From positions 1 through 64,000 of the forward strand of contig NZ_PYMJ01000029.1 of NCBI RefSeq assembly GCF_003025615.1: a stretch of 64,000 nt of DNA, read 5' to 3'. This document shows positions 45,474 to 55,303 of the stretch, piece after piece. Origin of the DNA: Photobacterium frigidiphilum (lineage in GTDB: Bacteria; Pseudomonadota; Gammaproteobacteria; Enterobacterales; Vibrionaceae). Under the pieces are notes generated by a model. It saw only the letters and a list, made by a program, of their open reading frames with translations. It did no database searches and was not told where the DNA came from. A program made the translations under genes and the position numbers. The number at the start of each line of letters is the position of its first letter. The stretch's first letter is position 1.

Positions 45474-45747
45474 GATCACTGTCCTTTTCAATTTCGAGAG
45501 ACATATCTTGGTAGATGAACTTGACCATTAAGCCGCACAGTACCGTGAAGAGAATGGGGCCAATAATACAGGCGAGTAAAAACCACAGCGGAAAGCCCCA
45601 ATAGAGCTCTGGCAGAGTTGTTGTAATCTCTGTCGATGAGAAAGCATAGGCCGAAATATACCACCAGATGAAATAGGCAATCGCTAAGCCTACCGCCCAT
45701 TTAGCTTCTTTATGAGCCTGACGATAACGCGCAGAGAGTGTTTTCAT
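45466..45747 (-). CDS. yhdT: YhdT family membrane protein (DUF997)
   Basis: 93 residues with two membrane helices (VGLAIAYFIWWYISAYAF and LLACIIGPILFTVLCGLMV). Always next to panF, so it may assist the transporter; its function is unknown. Confidence 0.92.
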   Translation of the reverse strand: MKTLSARYRQAHKEAKWAVGLAIAYFIWWYISAYAFSSTEITTTLPELYWGFPLWFLLACIIGPILFTVLCGLMVKFIYQDMSLEIEKDSDHE

Positions 45748-45946
45748 GCACTGTTGTCTCCAATAGTGTTGGCACTACTTCAAAGGGATTGAGAGAAGGA
45801 GAGTAATGCTCATACAAATGAAAAAGGGGGGTATTGTGGCAAAAGTTATTTATCAGTACCACTGACCTGTATCAATTTGTCAGAAAATCGTGTCGAAGAA
45901 AAAGGAAATAACCGTGAAATAGAGGGCAAATATAGTGAAAGGCACA

Positions 45947-45976
45947 TAAAAAAGGCTACCCAAAGGTAGCCTCGAT
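45947..45976. terminator. Terminator between yhdT promoter region and accC
   Basis: aaaaaggctacc, short loop, ggtagcctcgattttt. T runs on both strands; on the minus strand it follows accC by 27 bp. Between it and yhdT (45748-45946) no further gene is seen. Confidence 0.9.
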
Positions 45977-46002
45977 TTTTTATTCACGCGTTTATCGCGA
46001 AA

Positions 46003-47346
46003 TTATTGTAGACCAAGTTTCTTCTCTAGATAGTGGATGTTTGCACCACCATGCTGGAAGTTTTCATCTGCCATAATTTCTTGCTGTAGCGGGATGTTGG
46101 TTTTAATACCATCGATGATTGATTCACCTAATGCGTTACGCATACGTGAAATTGCCACATCGCGGTTTTCACCGTATGAAATCAGCTTACCGATCATGGA
46201 GTCATAATGCGGTGGTACTGTGTAGCCTGAGTAAATGTGAGATTCCCAACGAATACCCATGCCACCTGGCGCGTGGAAGCGCGTGATTTTACCTGGGCAA
46301 GGTAGGAAACGCACAGGATCTTCAGCATTGATACGACATTCGATAGCATGGCCACGAATTTGAATATCAGATTGGCTGAATGATAGTGGCTGACCGGCAG
46401 CAACACGAAGCTGTTCTTTGATCAGATCAACGCCAGTTACCATTTCGGTTACTGGGTGCTCAACCTGAATACGGGTGTTCATTTCAATGAAGTAGAACTC
46501 ACCGTTTTCGTATAGGAATTCAAACGTACCAGCGCCACGGTAACCGATTTCGATACAAGCACGCGTACAACGTTCACCGATGTACTTACGCATCTCTTCT
46601 GTGATGCCTGGGGCTGGTGCTTCTTCAACAACTTTCTGGTGGCGACGCTGCATTGAACAGTCACGCTCACCTAAGTGAATAGCATTACCTTGACCATCAG
46701 CCATGATCTGAACTTCGATATGACGAGGGTTTTCAAGGAATTTCTCCATGTAAACCACATCGTTATTGAAGAACGATTTAGCTTCAGCACGTGTCATCGC
46801 AATAGCTTCTGCTAGTTCAGCTTCAGTGCGAACAACACGCATACCACGACCACCGCCGCCACCAGATGCTTTGATGATGACAGGGAAACCAATACGCTTA
46901 GCAAAAGATTTGTTTCTTGCTTCGTCGTTATCTAATGGACCATCAGAACCCGGCACACAAGGAACGCCCGCTTTTTTCATTGCGGTAATTGCTGACACTT
47001 TGTCACCCATCATGCGAATAGTTTCCGCTTTAGGACCAACAAAGATAAAGCCAGAGCGCTCTACTTGTTCTGCAAAATCAGCATTCTCAGACAAGAAACC
47101 ATAACCAGGGTGAATTGCAACTGCCCCTGTGATTTCTGCTGCACTAATGATGCGTGGAACATTCAAATAGCTTTCAGTACTTTTGGCAGAACCAATACAT
47201 ACCGTTTCGTCTGCAAGCAATACGTGCTTAAGATCGCGGTCAGCTGTTGAGTGGATCGCAACAGTCTTAATGCCTAATTCTTTACAAGCACGTAGAATAC
47301 GAAGGGCAATTTCGCCTCGGTTCGCAATAACTAATTTATCTAACAT
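46003..47346 (-). CDS. accC: Biotin carboxylase subunit of acetyl-CoA carboxylase
   Basis: 447 residues (E. coli 449). ATP-grasp enzyme that carboxylates biotin on AccB. Gly-rich ATP lid KASGGGGGRGMRVV, MEKFLENPRHIEVQ, and the catalytic IEMNTRIQVEHPVTE. Follows accB by 12 bp. Confidence 0.98.
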   Translation of the reverse strand: MLDKLVIANRGEIALRILRACKELGIKTVAIHSTADRDLKHVLLADETVCIGSAKSTESYLNVPRIISAAEITGAVAIHPGYGFLSENADFAEQVERSGFIFVGPKAETIRMMGDKVSAITAMKKAGVPCVPGSDGPLDNDEARNKSFAKRIGFPVIIKASGGGGGRGMRVVRTEAELAEAIAMTRAEAKSFFNNDVVYMEKFLENPRHIEVQIMADGQGNAIHLGERDCSMQRRHQKVVEEAPAPGITEEMRKYIGERCTRACIEIGYRGAGTFEFLYENGEFYFIEMNTRIQVEHPVTEMVTGVDLIKEQLRVAAGQPLSFSQSDIQIRGHAIECRINAEDPVRFLPCPGKITRFHAPGGMGIRWESHIYSGYTVPPHYDSMIGKLISYGENRDVAISRMRNALGESIIDGIKTNIPLQQEIMADENFQHGGANIHYLEKKLGLQ

Positions 47347-47358
47347 AATAGGCCTCTG

Positions 47359-47817
47359 TTACTCGATGATAACAAGAGGCTGATCGAATTCGATAGCGTC
47401 GCCGTCTTCAGCAAGAATAGCAGTAACCACACCTGCTTTATCAGATTGGATTTGGTTCATCATTTTCATCGCTTCAACGATACAAAGCGTGTCACCAACG
47501 TTTACAGATTGACCCACTTCAACAAATGATTTTGCTTCAGGGCTTGGCGCACGGTAGAAAGAACCTACCATTGGAGAAAGAACTTGGTGGCCTGCAGGTT
47601 CAGCGGCAACAGGTGCTACTGGCGCAGCCGCTTCTACAGGTGCTGCTTGAGCTGGTGCCGCAAATTGAGGTGCTGCCATGTACTGCTGTGAAGGTAATGC
47701 AGATGCAGGTATATTACGGCTGATGCGTACTGATTCTTCACCTTCAGAGATTTCTAATTCAGTAATACCAGATTCTTCAACCAGTTCAATTAGCTTTTTA
47801 ATCTTACGAATATCCAT
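47359..47817 (-). CDS. accB: Biotin carboxyl carrier protein
   Basis: 152 residues. An N-terminal helix, a Pro/Ala linker (about 45-75), then the biotinyl domain with Lys118 in EAMKMMNQI as the BirA target. The domain also has the thumb segment SPMVGSFYRAPSPEAKSFV typical of bacterial BCCP. In E. coli AccB represses its own operon. It is in an operon with aroQ (27 bp) and accC. Confidence 0.98.
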   Translation of the reverse strand: MDIRKIKKLIELVEESGITELEISEGEESVRISRNIPASALPSQQYMAAPQFAAPAQAAPVEAAAPVAPVAAEPAGHQVLSPMVGSFYRAPSPEAKSFVEVGQSVNVGDTLCIVEAMKMMNQIQSDKAGVVTAILAEDGDAIEFDQPLVIIE

Positions 47818-47844
47818 CTATCTTTCTCTTTTTATGTTGTTCAG

Positions 47845-48297
47845 TTAGCTTTCTGATTGCAGGCGTCTTACCGCAGCATTCAGGGCGAATTCATAACCAT
47901 CTGGACCAAGACCGCAAATAACACCGACTGCTTTATCTGATAGATAAGAGTGATGGCGGAATGGTTCTCTTGCGTGAACATTAGATAAATGCACTTCAAT
48001 AAATGGAATTGCGACACCGAGTAGAGCATCACGAATGGCGACGCTGGTGTGGGTGAACGCTGCGGGATTGATAATAATGAAATCCACATTGCCATGAGCT
48101 TGGTGGATTGCATCAATCAATTCATGTTCTGCATTTGATTGAATGTGATCTAATGTGACGCTTAGATTGGTTGCCTTGACAGTTAAATCAGCAACGAGTT
48201 GAGCCAATGTGTGATGACCATAGTGGCCTGGCTCTCTGAGACCTAGTAAATTTAGATTAGGTCCGTTAATAAGTAAAATTCGTTTAACGGTCGACAT
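47845..48297 (-). CDS. aroQ: 3-Dehydroquinate dehydratase, type II
   Basis: 150 residues. Shikimate-pathway enzyme, dodecameric. Motif GPNLNLLGLREPGHYG with the catalytic Tyr, SNAEHELIDAIHQA and IINPAAFTHTSVAIRDAL with the Asn-His region, and HLSNVHAREPFRHHS. It precedes accBC as in many gammaproteobacteria. Confidence 0.96.
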   Translation of the reverse strand: MSTVKRILLINGPNLNLLGLREPGHYGHHTLAQLVADLTVKATNLSVTLDHIQSNAEHELIDAIHQAHGNVDFIIINPAAFTHTSVAIRDALLGVAIPFIEVHLSNVHAREPFRHHSYLSDKAVGVICGLGPDGYEFALNAAVRRLQSES

Positions 48298-48787
48298 CTT
48301 GACGTATATCCACTTGTTTTTGAGGTTTTACTCTAACAACATGCAGTAAACTGCAAAGTTGTATCCCGATGAACTAATTTATACTGCCAAACAATGTTTG
48401 TTGAGCGATTATAGAGAAATCACCGCAAATAGCAGCAAAATACTGGTCTAATCACCGAACTTACCGCGTACACTTGTAAGCTGTATGCGTATTCTATGGT
48501 TTTATTAGATGACTATTTTTACCGCAAGTTCAGCAGAATAGAGGCGAAAATATAGGGATGGTTCCACTTTTTACACATATTGAAGCTGTTTAATCAATTT
48601 GAGTGAGTGATTATTGCTACCGTAATCGACTTGTTTTTTGCATACATTTTTTTAGTGTAGCGGTTTTGTTACGCAGATATCGAGACCAAGGTTTAAAAAT
48701 TCACACGTACAGCGGTACGTTTTGTAAGCAAATCTTTATTTCAGTTGGTATTACGGTAAAAAAATAGTCAGTGTTATTGCTGCATTT
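48298..48787. other. 490-bp non-coding region upstream of aroQ-accBC
   Basis: No supported gene. It must hold the aroQ-accBC promoter(s). It also contains a long-distance imperfect inverted repeat (48510-48530 with 48750-48770), a perfect 6-bp hairpin acgtac/gtacgt (48705-48720), and A/T-rich stretches. Confidence 0.7.
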
Positions 48788-48818
48788 ATAAAAAAGCCGC
48801 CAGACGGCGGCTTTTTTA
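48788..48818. terminator. Terminator after acs
   Basis: aaaaaagccgcc, loop AGA, then ggcggctttttt. The stem is GC-rich with T runs in both directions; 17 bp behind acs. Confidence 0.93.
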
Positions 48819-48834
48819 AGCGGGTAGTGTGCTG

Positions 48835-50784
48835 TTATAAAATAGTTTGTTTTTCTGCGATCAGTTTATCAACCACGCTAGGGTCAGCGAGCGTTGATGT
48901 ATCACCCAAACTTCCAGTATCACCCGTGGCAATCTTACGGAGAATTCGGCGCATAATTTTACCCGAACGTGTTTTCGGTAAGGCATCGGTCCAATGTAGG
49001 AAGTCAGGGGTCGCAATAGGACCAATTTCTTTACGTACCCAATCTTTCACTTCTTTATGCAGCTCAGCGCTGGGTATTTCACCATCATTCAGCGTGATAT
49101 AAGCATAAATTGCTTGGCCTTTAATATCGTGTGGCACCCCAACAATCGCAGCCTCTGCTATCTTATCGAAAGCCACTAATGCGGATTCAATTTCAGCTGT
49201 ACCCATACGGTGGCCTGAGATATTCAAGACGTCATCGACACGACCAGTGATCCAGTAGTAACCGTCTTCATCTCGACGTGCGCCATCACCGGTGAAATAC
49301 ATACCTTGGAAGGTTGAGAAGTAAGTTTGTTCAAAGCGTTCATGGTCACCCCATAAAGTACGCATCTGCCCAGGCCATGAATCAACCATAACCAAGTTAC
49401 CTTCAGCGACACCTTCTAAGATATTCCCCATATTATCAACGATGGCTGGCTGAACACCGAAAAATGGACGAGTGGCAGAACCAGGTTTTAGCGCTGTCGC
49501 GCCAGGTAATGGCGTAATTAAGATACCGCCTGTTTCTGTTTGCCACCATGTATCAACAATAGGGCAACGGCTGTCGCCAATGGTACGGTGATACCATTCC
49601 CACGCTTCTGGATTAATGGGCTCGCCGACTGATCCCATAATACGCAGTGAGGATCGTGACGTACCCTTAATCGCTTCTGTGCCTTTTGCCATTAATGCAC
49701 GGATGGCTGTTGGTGCAGTATAAAGAATACTGACATTATGCTTATCAACCACTTCACTCATACGGCTGGTTGATGGGTAGTTTGGCACACCTTCAAATAG
49801 CACGGTTGTCGCACCGTTAGCCAGCGGGCCATACACCAAGTAACTGTGACCGGTGATCCAACCAACATCGGCGGTACACCAGTACACATCCCCTTCTTGG
49901 TAATCGAAAACATATTTAAACGTCATGGTGGCATACACTAAGTAACCACCTGTTGTGTGAAGAACACCTTTAGGTTTACCGGTCGATCCTGAGGTATATA
50001 GAATGAAAAGAGGATCTTCTGCATTCATTTCTTCAGGCTCACAGTGAGAAGACACGATTGCTGTTGCTTCATGCCACCACACATCACGTTCACTGTGCCA
50101 CTCAACATTGCCACCTGTACGTTTCAGTACCATGACTTTTTCGATACTTGTGACACCTTTATTGGCTAAGGCATCATCGACATTCTTTTTCAGCGGTACT
50201 GCGCGACCAGCACGAACGCCTTCATCGGCAGTAATAACGACTTTTGCGTTGGAATCAATAATACGACCAGCAAGTGCTTCTGGAGAGAAACCACCAAATA
50301 CAATGGTATGTATCGCCCCAATTCGTGTACAAGCCAGCATGGCAATTGCCGCTTCTGCCACCATAGGCATGTAAAGACACACCACGTCGCCTTTGCGTAC
50401 GCCTTGGCTTTTCAGTGCATTAGAGAACTTACAAACTTGTTCGTGTAATTCGTTATACGTGAACGTGGCATCATCGGTAGGATCATCGCCTTCCCAAATG
50501 ATGGCGGGCTGATCGCCGCGGGTCGCGAGGTGGCGGTCAAGACAGTTTGCAGAAACGTTCAGTGTGCCATCTTCAAACCAGTTAACACTGACATGGCCAG
50601 TATCAAAAGAAGTGTGCTTCACTTTAGTGAATGGTTTGATCCAGTCAACAATCTGACCGTGTTCGCGCCAGAAACCTTCAGGGTTGATAACCGATTGTTG
50701 GTACATCTCACGATATTGTTCATCATTTACGTGGGCTGTAGCTGCAATCTCTTGATTGACTGGATAAACATGAACTTCACTCAT
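48835..50784 (-). CDS. acs: Acetyl-CoA synthetase (AMP-forming)
   Basis: 649 residues (E. coli 652). Activates acetate to acetyl-CoA for high-affinity acetate assimilation, the assimilatory arm of the acetate switch. Signature YTSGSTGKPKGVLH, the adenylate region VDTWWQTETGG, and the C-terminal acetylatable Lys in LPKTRSGKIMRRILRK. Start ATG 50784 (MSEVHVYPVNQE) with AAGGAG; an in-frame ATG at 50886 is upstream of any similarity. In Vibrio cholerae acs is activated by CrbS/CrbR, whose homologues lie in this window. Confidence 0.98.
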   Translation of the reverse strand: MSEVHVYPVNQEIAATAHVNDEQYREMYQQSVINPEGFWREHGQIVDWIKPFTKVKHTSFDTGHVSVNWFEDGTLNVSANCLDRHLATRGDQPAIIWEGDDPTDDATFTYNELHEQVCKFSNALKSQGVRKGDVVCLYMPMVAEAAIAMLACTRIGAIHTIVFGGFSPEALAGRIIDSNAKVVITADEGVRAGRAVPLKKNVDDALANKGVTSIEKVMVLKRTGGNVEWHSERDVWWHEATAIVSSHCEPEEMNAEDPLFILYTSGSTGKPKGVLHTTGGYLVYATMTFKYVFDYQEGDVYWCTADVGWITGHSYLVYGPLANGATTVLFEGVPNYPSTSRMSEVVDKHNVSILYTAPTAIRALMAKGTEAIKGTSRSSLRIMGSVGEPINPEAWEWYHRTIGDSRCPIVDTWWQTETGGILITPLPGATALKPGSATRPFFGVQPAIVDNMGNILEGVAEGNLVMVDSWPGQMRTLWGDHERFEQTYFSTFQGMYFTGDGARRDEDGYYWITGRVDDVLNISGHRMGTAEIESALVAFDKIAEAAIVGVPHDIKGQAIYAYITLNDGEIPSAELHKEVKDWVRKEIGPIATPDFLHWTDALPKTRSGKIMRRILRKIATGDTGSLGDTSTLADPSVVDKLIAEKQTIL

Positions 50785-50986
50785 CGTACTCTCCTTAGTG
50801 TTTCCGTTTTTTTGTCCAATCTGGGACCGGATAATATCGTTTGTCGCTATTGATACTAACTTCCGATAGATCAACGTTTGCCACAATTAGACTTTAGGAT
50901 TAGAGATCATGATCAATGTAGACATTGTAGGTATTACATCGAAATTACATAGAAAATCTTGCACCGCACAAGGCTTCTTGCATTAT

Positions 50987-51613
50987 TTACGCTGAACGAA
51001 GCGTCGGAAAATCACCGTGTTTTAGCCGTACATAAATCAAAGCGGCAGTAATCGTATCTTCGAGCGCGTCATGCCGCTCTGGTACTGGAAGGTCAAGGTG
51101 GCGGCTAATGGCTTCTAAACTTAGATCGTAATAAGCATTCGGAAGAAGCCGTTCTAAACGGTCATGATACAGGTGGCTCACCTCTACCAATTTATTGGGT
51201 AATGCAAAACCAAATAACCGTCGGTAATAGCGATCCAAAATCGTTTTGTCATAGCGAATGTGATAACCCACTAAAGGGCGATTACCAATAAAATTAAGCA
51301 GTGTGGTTAAGGCCTCTTTTTCACCTAACCCTGCGCGTAAATCTTGATGGCGAATGCGATGAATCGCGATCGAGTTTGCATCTAAACTGCTTGGTGCTCT
51401 TAGGGTCAAATGGATCGATTTACTGGTGAGTATGCGATTGTTTTTAATAACGGTTGCCGCAATGGTAACCAACTCTGCACTGTGCGGATCAAGGCTGGTG
51501 GTTTCACAATCTACAGAGACAAGTTCATCACCCTGATAGCGATTAAAGAGCTGACCATAAGGGTTATCTTTTAATTTTCGCTGATACCAATAACGTCGTA
51601 ATAGGTTCATCAT
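50987..51613 (-). CDS. DnaQ-like 3'-5' exonuclease (DEDDh)
   Basis: 208 residues. Exo I VDCETTSLD, Exo II GYHIRYDKTILDRYY, Exo III HDALEDT, so the four acidic residues and the His are in place. Probably an RNase or DNA exonuclease of the polymerase III epsilon type but without its C-terminal domain. ATG overlaps the stop of the preceding gene as TAATG, with AAGGGA upstream, so translation is coupled. Substrate unknown. Confidence 0.88.
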   Translation of the reverse strand: MMNLLRRYWYQRKLKDNPYGQLFNRYQGDELVSVDCETTSLDPHSAELVTIAATVIKNNRILTSKSIHLTLRAPSSLDANSIAIHRIRHQDLRAGLGEKEALTTLLNFIGNRPLVGYHIRYDKTILDRYYRRLFGFALPNKLVEVSHLYHDRLERLLPNAYYDLSLEAISRHLDLPVPERHDALEDTITAALIYVRLKHGDFPTLRSA

Positions 51614-53415
51614 TAATCCCTTATTTGGTAATGATAACTGAGCCATTCTTTAAACTTCTTTACCACATGAAGGCTGTGGCGCAGTAGGTCTCGTTCAGCA
51701 CGACTAAGGTCACTGACGTTCAATTGCTGGCTTTGTCCACCAGCTTGGTGGTTAAGCTGTTGGCGTAAACGGGTTCTGATGAATAGTTTAAGGGCTTCGC
51801 TTAAATTAGACGCTGTGGTTGGCTCTAAGACTTTGCGCAATTCGAGTTGATGAATGCGTTCAAAGGTATTATTGGGTTCAATATTATTTTCTAAGGCTAA
51901 TGCCCGAATACCATGAACGATTGGAAAGATCCCACCCCGTTTAATATCGACTCCTTGCTTGGTTGATTTTATTTTGCCAAATAGAGTTAAAGGTACGCTG
52001 AAGCGCAAAGCAGGACGAGTAAAAGTAGATAACAACAGTTCTTTTTCTGCTAACTGCTGATGCAAATAGGTTTGCAGTGGATTGAGTAAAACGCGATTGC
52101 CTGCGACAGCATGACTATCGGCAAGTATCGCTAAATCCATCATGGATTCTTCGGTTGCTTGTTGGCAAGAGCGACTAATCGTATGTAACCATTCACTTTG
52201 TGATTTCACCCATTTAGGGTTGTTCACCATGACTTTCCCTGGGCAAAGTGGATAGCCGAGTTGTTGTAATGTAAGGGTTAATTTATCCATGACATTGGCA
52301 CAATCTGGCCAATCGACACCATCTTGAATAATGAGTGCATTATCTTGATCGGTTTTTAAAATTTGTTCACCACGTCCTTCAGATCCCATTACAACGAAGC
52401 AGCAATAATTGTGCATTGTTGGCGGGACAATTAATTGGAATGCTTTTTCGATAATCTGTTCATTTACCGAGGCGATCAGTTCCATCACAAATAGCGTGTG
52501 AATGCCGTTATTAAACAAGGTAGCCACTAAACGTTGTTGGCTACTGGCTGCTAGCGATAATTCTTCAATGGTTTCAGCACGTGCAATGCGTAATGTTAGT
52601 ACATGAGAGTGGGTGGAAAATAAGCTCAAGACTTGTGTTAAATCTAACATGCCAACAACTTGCCCAGCATCAAGCACTTGTACCCGTTTCACTTTATGAC
52701 GGGTCATTGCAATCATGGCATTAAACAAAAAATCATCTTTGTTGACGCTAATAACTGGCGTCGTGGCGATTTGACTAACAGGAGTGTCAGAAGGCAGTTG
52801 GTCTAACATTACCGCATGCAGTAAATCGGTGCGGGTAACAATGCCATATTGCGGTGTTGAATTAAGTGCGACCAGAGCGGCATCGAAGCCTTGGGTGCGC
52901 ATTTTTTCTGTCACCCGTTTTAAGTCGGTGTCATGGGGCACAATTAGGCAGGGTTGAATGTTGTCATCATCCACTTTTGTCAAAATGAATTCGGCGAGAT
53001 TTTGTTGGCGCTGTGCCTCTTCAATTAAATTTTGACGACGTGCTAAATTATTATCGAAATAGGCGGCGAATTGCCCGTTAGAACGATACAGCTCGATGAA
53101 AATTTCACGAGGTAAGAGATAACAGAGTGTATCTTCTAGCGCGATATAATCATGACGGCTTTTATTTTCAAGCTGAGCACGTACATCGAACATATCGTCA
53201 GTAACGTAATGGGCATAGGTTTCCGTACCATCAGAAGAGGTTTCTTCAACACCTCCCTTAATGATAATAAACAAATGGTTGCAAGCTTCACCGGTTGTGA
53301 TGATTTTATTGCCTTCACGGTAATAAGCGACATCTAATGCATCTTTCAGCATTTTTTGCTGAGCATGATGAAGACGATCAAAGGGTGTGACTGATGTGTC
53401 GAATTTATCCGGCAT
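51613..53415 (-). CDS. cNMP-binding / CBS / DUF294 putative nucleotidyltransferase
   Basis: 600 residues. Order: a cyclic-nucleotide-binding-type beta barrel (about 15-125), two CBS domains (about 150-270; GIVTRTDLL and MLDLTQVL), and a DUF294 nucleotidyltransferase domain with GSEGRGEQILKTDQDNALI (two Asp and Glu of the NTase core). A helical C-terminal DUF294 part follows. The family's substrate is unknown. Coupled to the exonuclease downstream; the pair is found beside acs in vibrios. Confidence 0.88.
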   Translation of the reverse strand: MPDKFDTSVTPFDRLHHAQQKMLKDALDVAYYREGNKIITTGEACNHLFIIIKGGVEETSSDGTETYAHYVTDDMFDVRAQLENKSRHDYIALEDTLCYLLPREIFIELYRSNGQFAAYFDNNLARRQNLIEEAQRQQNLAEFILTKVDDDNIQPCLIVPHDTDLKRVTEKMRTQGFDAALVALNSTPQYGIVTRTDLLHAVMLDQLPSDTPVSQIATTPVISVNKDDFLFNAMIAMTRHKVKRVQVLDAGQVVGMLDLTQVLSLFSTHSHVLTLRIARAETIEELSLAASSQQRLVATLFNNGIHTLFVMELIASVNEQIIEKAFQLIVPPTMHNYCCFVVMGSEGRGEQILKTDQDNALIIQDGVDWPDCANVMDKLTLTLQQLGYPLCPGKVMVNNPKWVKSQSEWLHTISRSCQQATEESMMDLAILADSHAVAGNRVLLNPLQTYLHQQLAEKELLLSTFTRPALRFSVPLTLFGKIKSTKQGVDIKRGGIFPIVHGIRALALENNIEPNNTFERIHQLELRKVLEPTTASNLSEALKLFIRTRLRQQLNHQAGGQSQQLNVSDLSRAERDLLRHSLHVVKKFKEWLSYHYQIRD

Positions 53416-53512
53416 GCTATACCTCGTCTTAGAACCTATTTCTTCATATAACCTATTACTTCATATAGCCAGTGTCGCCGATGCAGGCGATAAGCTCTAG
53501 ACGACTTTAGTC

Positions 53513-53778
53513 TATACCCAAGCTACCTCAAAATGCAGGGTTCAGAGTGACCTCAACGTGTTTAATTCAAGGAAAATATGTGTAGGAATGGCACTCCCTT
53601 TCAAACATATTTGACACTGAAGTAGACACGTTGAGTCACTCCCGAAGGGCGAGTTTTATTGGGCTCTATACGGTGTTGCTCATTTTCAACGTAGAACCAC
53701 TAGGTCTATAAATGAGCGCCTAGCCTAGATCCCAATAAATTCTCGCTGAAACGAGCACCTTGAGGTAGCTTGGGTATA
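53513..53778. repeat. 266-bp MITE-like element with perfect 19-bp terminal inverted repeats
   Basis: Ends tatacccaagctacctcaa (53513-53531) and ttgaggtagcttgggtata (53760-53778) are exact complements; the outermost TA on each side could be the target duplication. Two internal inverted repeats nest inside: gtgacctcaacgtgt with acacgttgagtcac, and gcgagttttattggg with cccaataaattctcgc. No coding capacity. The rest of 53416-53926 has no gene. Confidence 0.85.
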
Positions 53779-53926
53779 TGAGCCATCGCGCCATTTTTAT
53801 TGTGGCTGTTGGTGAGGTGTTTGAAGGCGCGATCAATATGCAAGGTCCCGTATATTTAAAGGGGGAAAAAGAGATTGAAAGATTTGCCTTATTTATCTTT
53901 GGGGTTATGGCGATAGGTTGGGCATA

Positions 53927-55153
53927 ATGTCGGCATTATTTCCTATTATGCATTTTGGAATTGGCATGTTTCGTAGTAGTCCCTATGGATGGACCTCGCA
54001 ATATCTGTTTGGTTTTTTCTTCACTTATGGTGTTTACCTTCCTTTTTGGGCGTTGTGGTTTGCGCATTTAGGGGTGGATGCTTCTGATATTGGTTTATTG
54101 CTGGGTTTAGGTCTTGGAGTTCGCTGCGTAGCGAATGTTGTGCTGACACCGCGCATTCATAATGTGGAGCACCTCATTCCAGCCTTGCGTTGGTTTACAT
54201 TAGCCTGCCTGATTGCTTGTGTTATTTATATTTTCTGTGGCGGTAGCCTGTGGGCGTTAGCGGCGGTCACGGTGTTGTTTAACTTGGCTGCTGGGCCAAT
54301 TATTCCACTTTCTGATGCATTAGCTAATTTCTATGCAAAAGGGAAACACCTTGATTACGGGCGTACTCGCTTGTGGGGGTCAATTGCCTTTATTGCTGGT
54401 TCAACTATTGTTGGGATCTTAGCGGCTAAATATGGGGCGAGTGTTATTCCTTGGGTTGCGATTGCAGGCTTGGTGGTGGCATTATTACTTTCAATGCGAA
54501 CTCCTGCCATTGTCCCGGTTGAAATTGAACATCATGACCAGCCCCGCCCAGCGTTAATCGATATCATCAAAAATAATAGCGTTATGCGGTTTTTAATTAT
54601 TGTAGCCTTGTTGCAAGGTAGTCATGCGGCCTACTACAGTTTCAGTGCGATTTATTGGAAAGAAGTCGGTTATAGCGAAGCCATTATTGGTTACCTGTGG
54701 AGCTTTAGTGTGGTTGCTGAAGTGTGCGTATTTGCATTTAGTCAGCGTTTGTTTGCTAAGTGGAGCGTCGGCATGATGTTTCGCCTCGCGGCTGTAGGCG
54801 TATTACTACGCTGGGGTGTAACCGCAACCATGACAGAGTTGCCAGCACTGGTGATGGCACAAGCGCTGCACGGTGTGACTTTTGCGGCGGCACACTTAGC
54901 GGCGATTCGTTATATTCAGCATGCTAAAAGCAATCAGATGGTGGCATTACAAGCCCTTTATAATGCATTGCCATTAGGGGCATTTATGGCAATTATGACA
55001 GCACTCAGTGGTTGGTTATACGGTTTGTGGGGCGCGAATCTTTTCTGGTTAATGGCTGTAATGGGTATTCCAGTATTACTGATGAAAATTGAATCAAAAC
55101 CACACAGTAATGATCAGTCTTCTGAGTTAGCACAACCTATGTCGACAAATTAA
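53927..55153 (+). CDS. MFS transporter, HcaT/PPP-like (MFS_1_like)
   Basis: 408 residues from ATG 53927 (TTG 53918 upstream is unlikely). Twelve predicted helices, with the cytoplasmic signatures DYGRTRLWGSIAFIAGS and a TM7 block RFLIIVALLQGSHAAYYSFS that resemble the phenylpropionate transporter HcaT group. Cargo unknown. It starts about 150 bp after the MITE-like element and precedes the CrbS-like kinase by 150 bp on the same strand. Confidence 0.88.
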   Translation: MSALFPIMHFGIGMFRSSPYGWTSQYLFGFFFTYGVYLPFWALWFAHLGVDASDIGLLLGLGLGVRCVANVVLTPRIHNVEHLIPALRWFTLACLIACVIYIFCGGSLWALAAVTVLFNLAAGPIIPLSDALANFYAKGKHLDYGRTRLWGSIAFIAGSTIVGILAAKYGASVIPWVAIAGLVVALLLSMRTPAIVPVEIEHHDQPRPALIDIIKNNSVMRFLIIVALLQGSHAAYYSFSAIYWKEVGYSEAIIGYLWSFSVVAEVCVFAFSQRLFAKWSVGMMFRLAAVGVLLRWGVTATMTELPALVMAQALHGVTFAAAHLAAIRYIQHAKSNQMVALQALYNALPLGAFMAIMTALSGWLYGLWGANLFWLMAVMGIPVLLMKIESKPHSNDQSSELAQPMSTN

Positions 55154-55303
55154 GAGAGTAAGACATTGTTCTTCTAGTCTTAATTGACCATTTTTAACGT
55201 ATTACAGATCGGCACAGAAAGAACTGTGATCTACCCTGATTGGTGTAGTTAACCAGATTGGTTAGTATGGGTTAACTTATCGTTAACACAATCAGGAAGT
55301 ATC

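Noticed and set aside
46194..47383. Several ORFs of 60-112 residues on both strands within accC
   Set aside because: All are frames of the well-supported accC gene in other phases.
55230..55300. Repeated gattggt and gttaac motifs before crbS
   Set aside because: Short, imperfect and A/T-biased; no spacing pattern that supports an operator.
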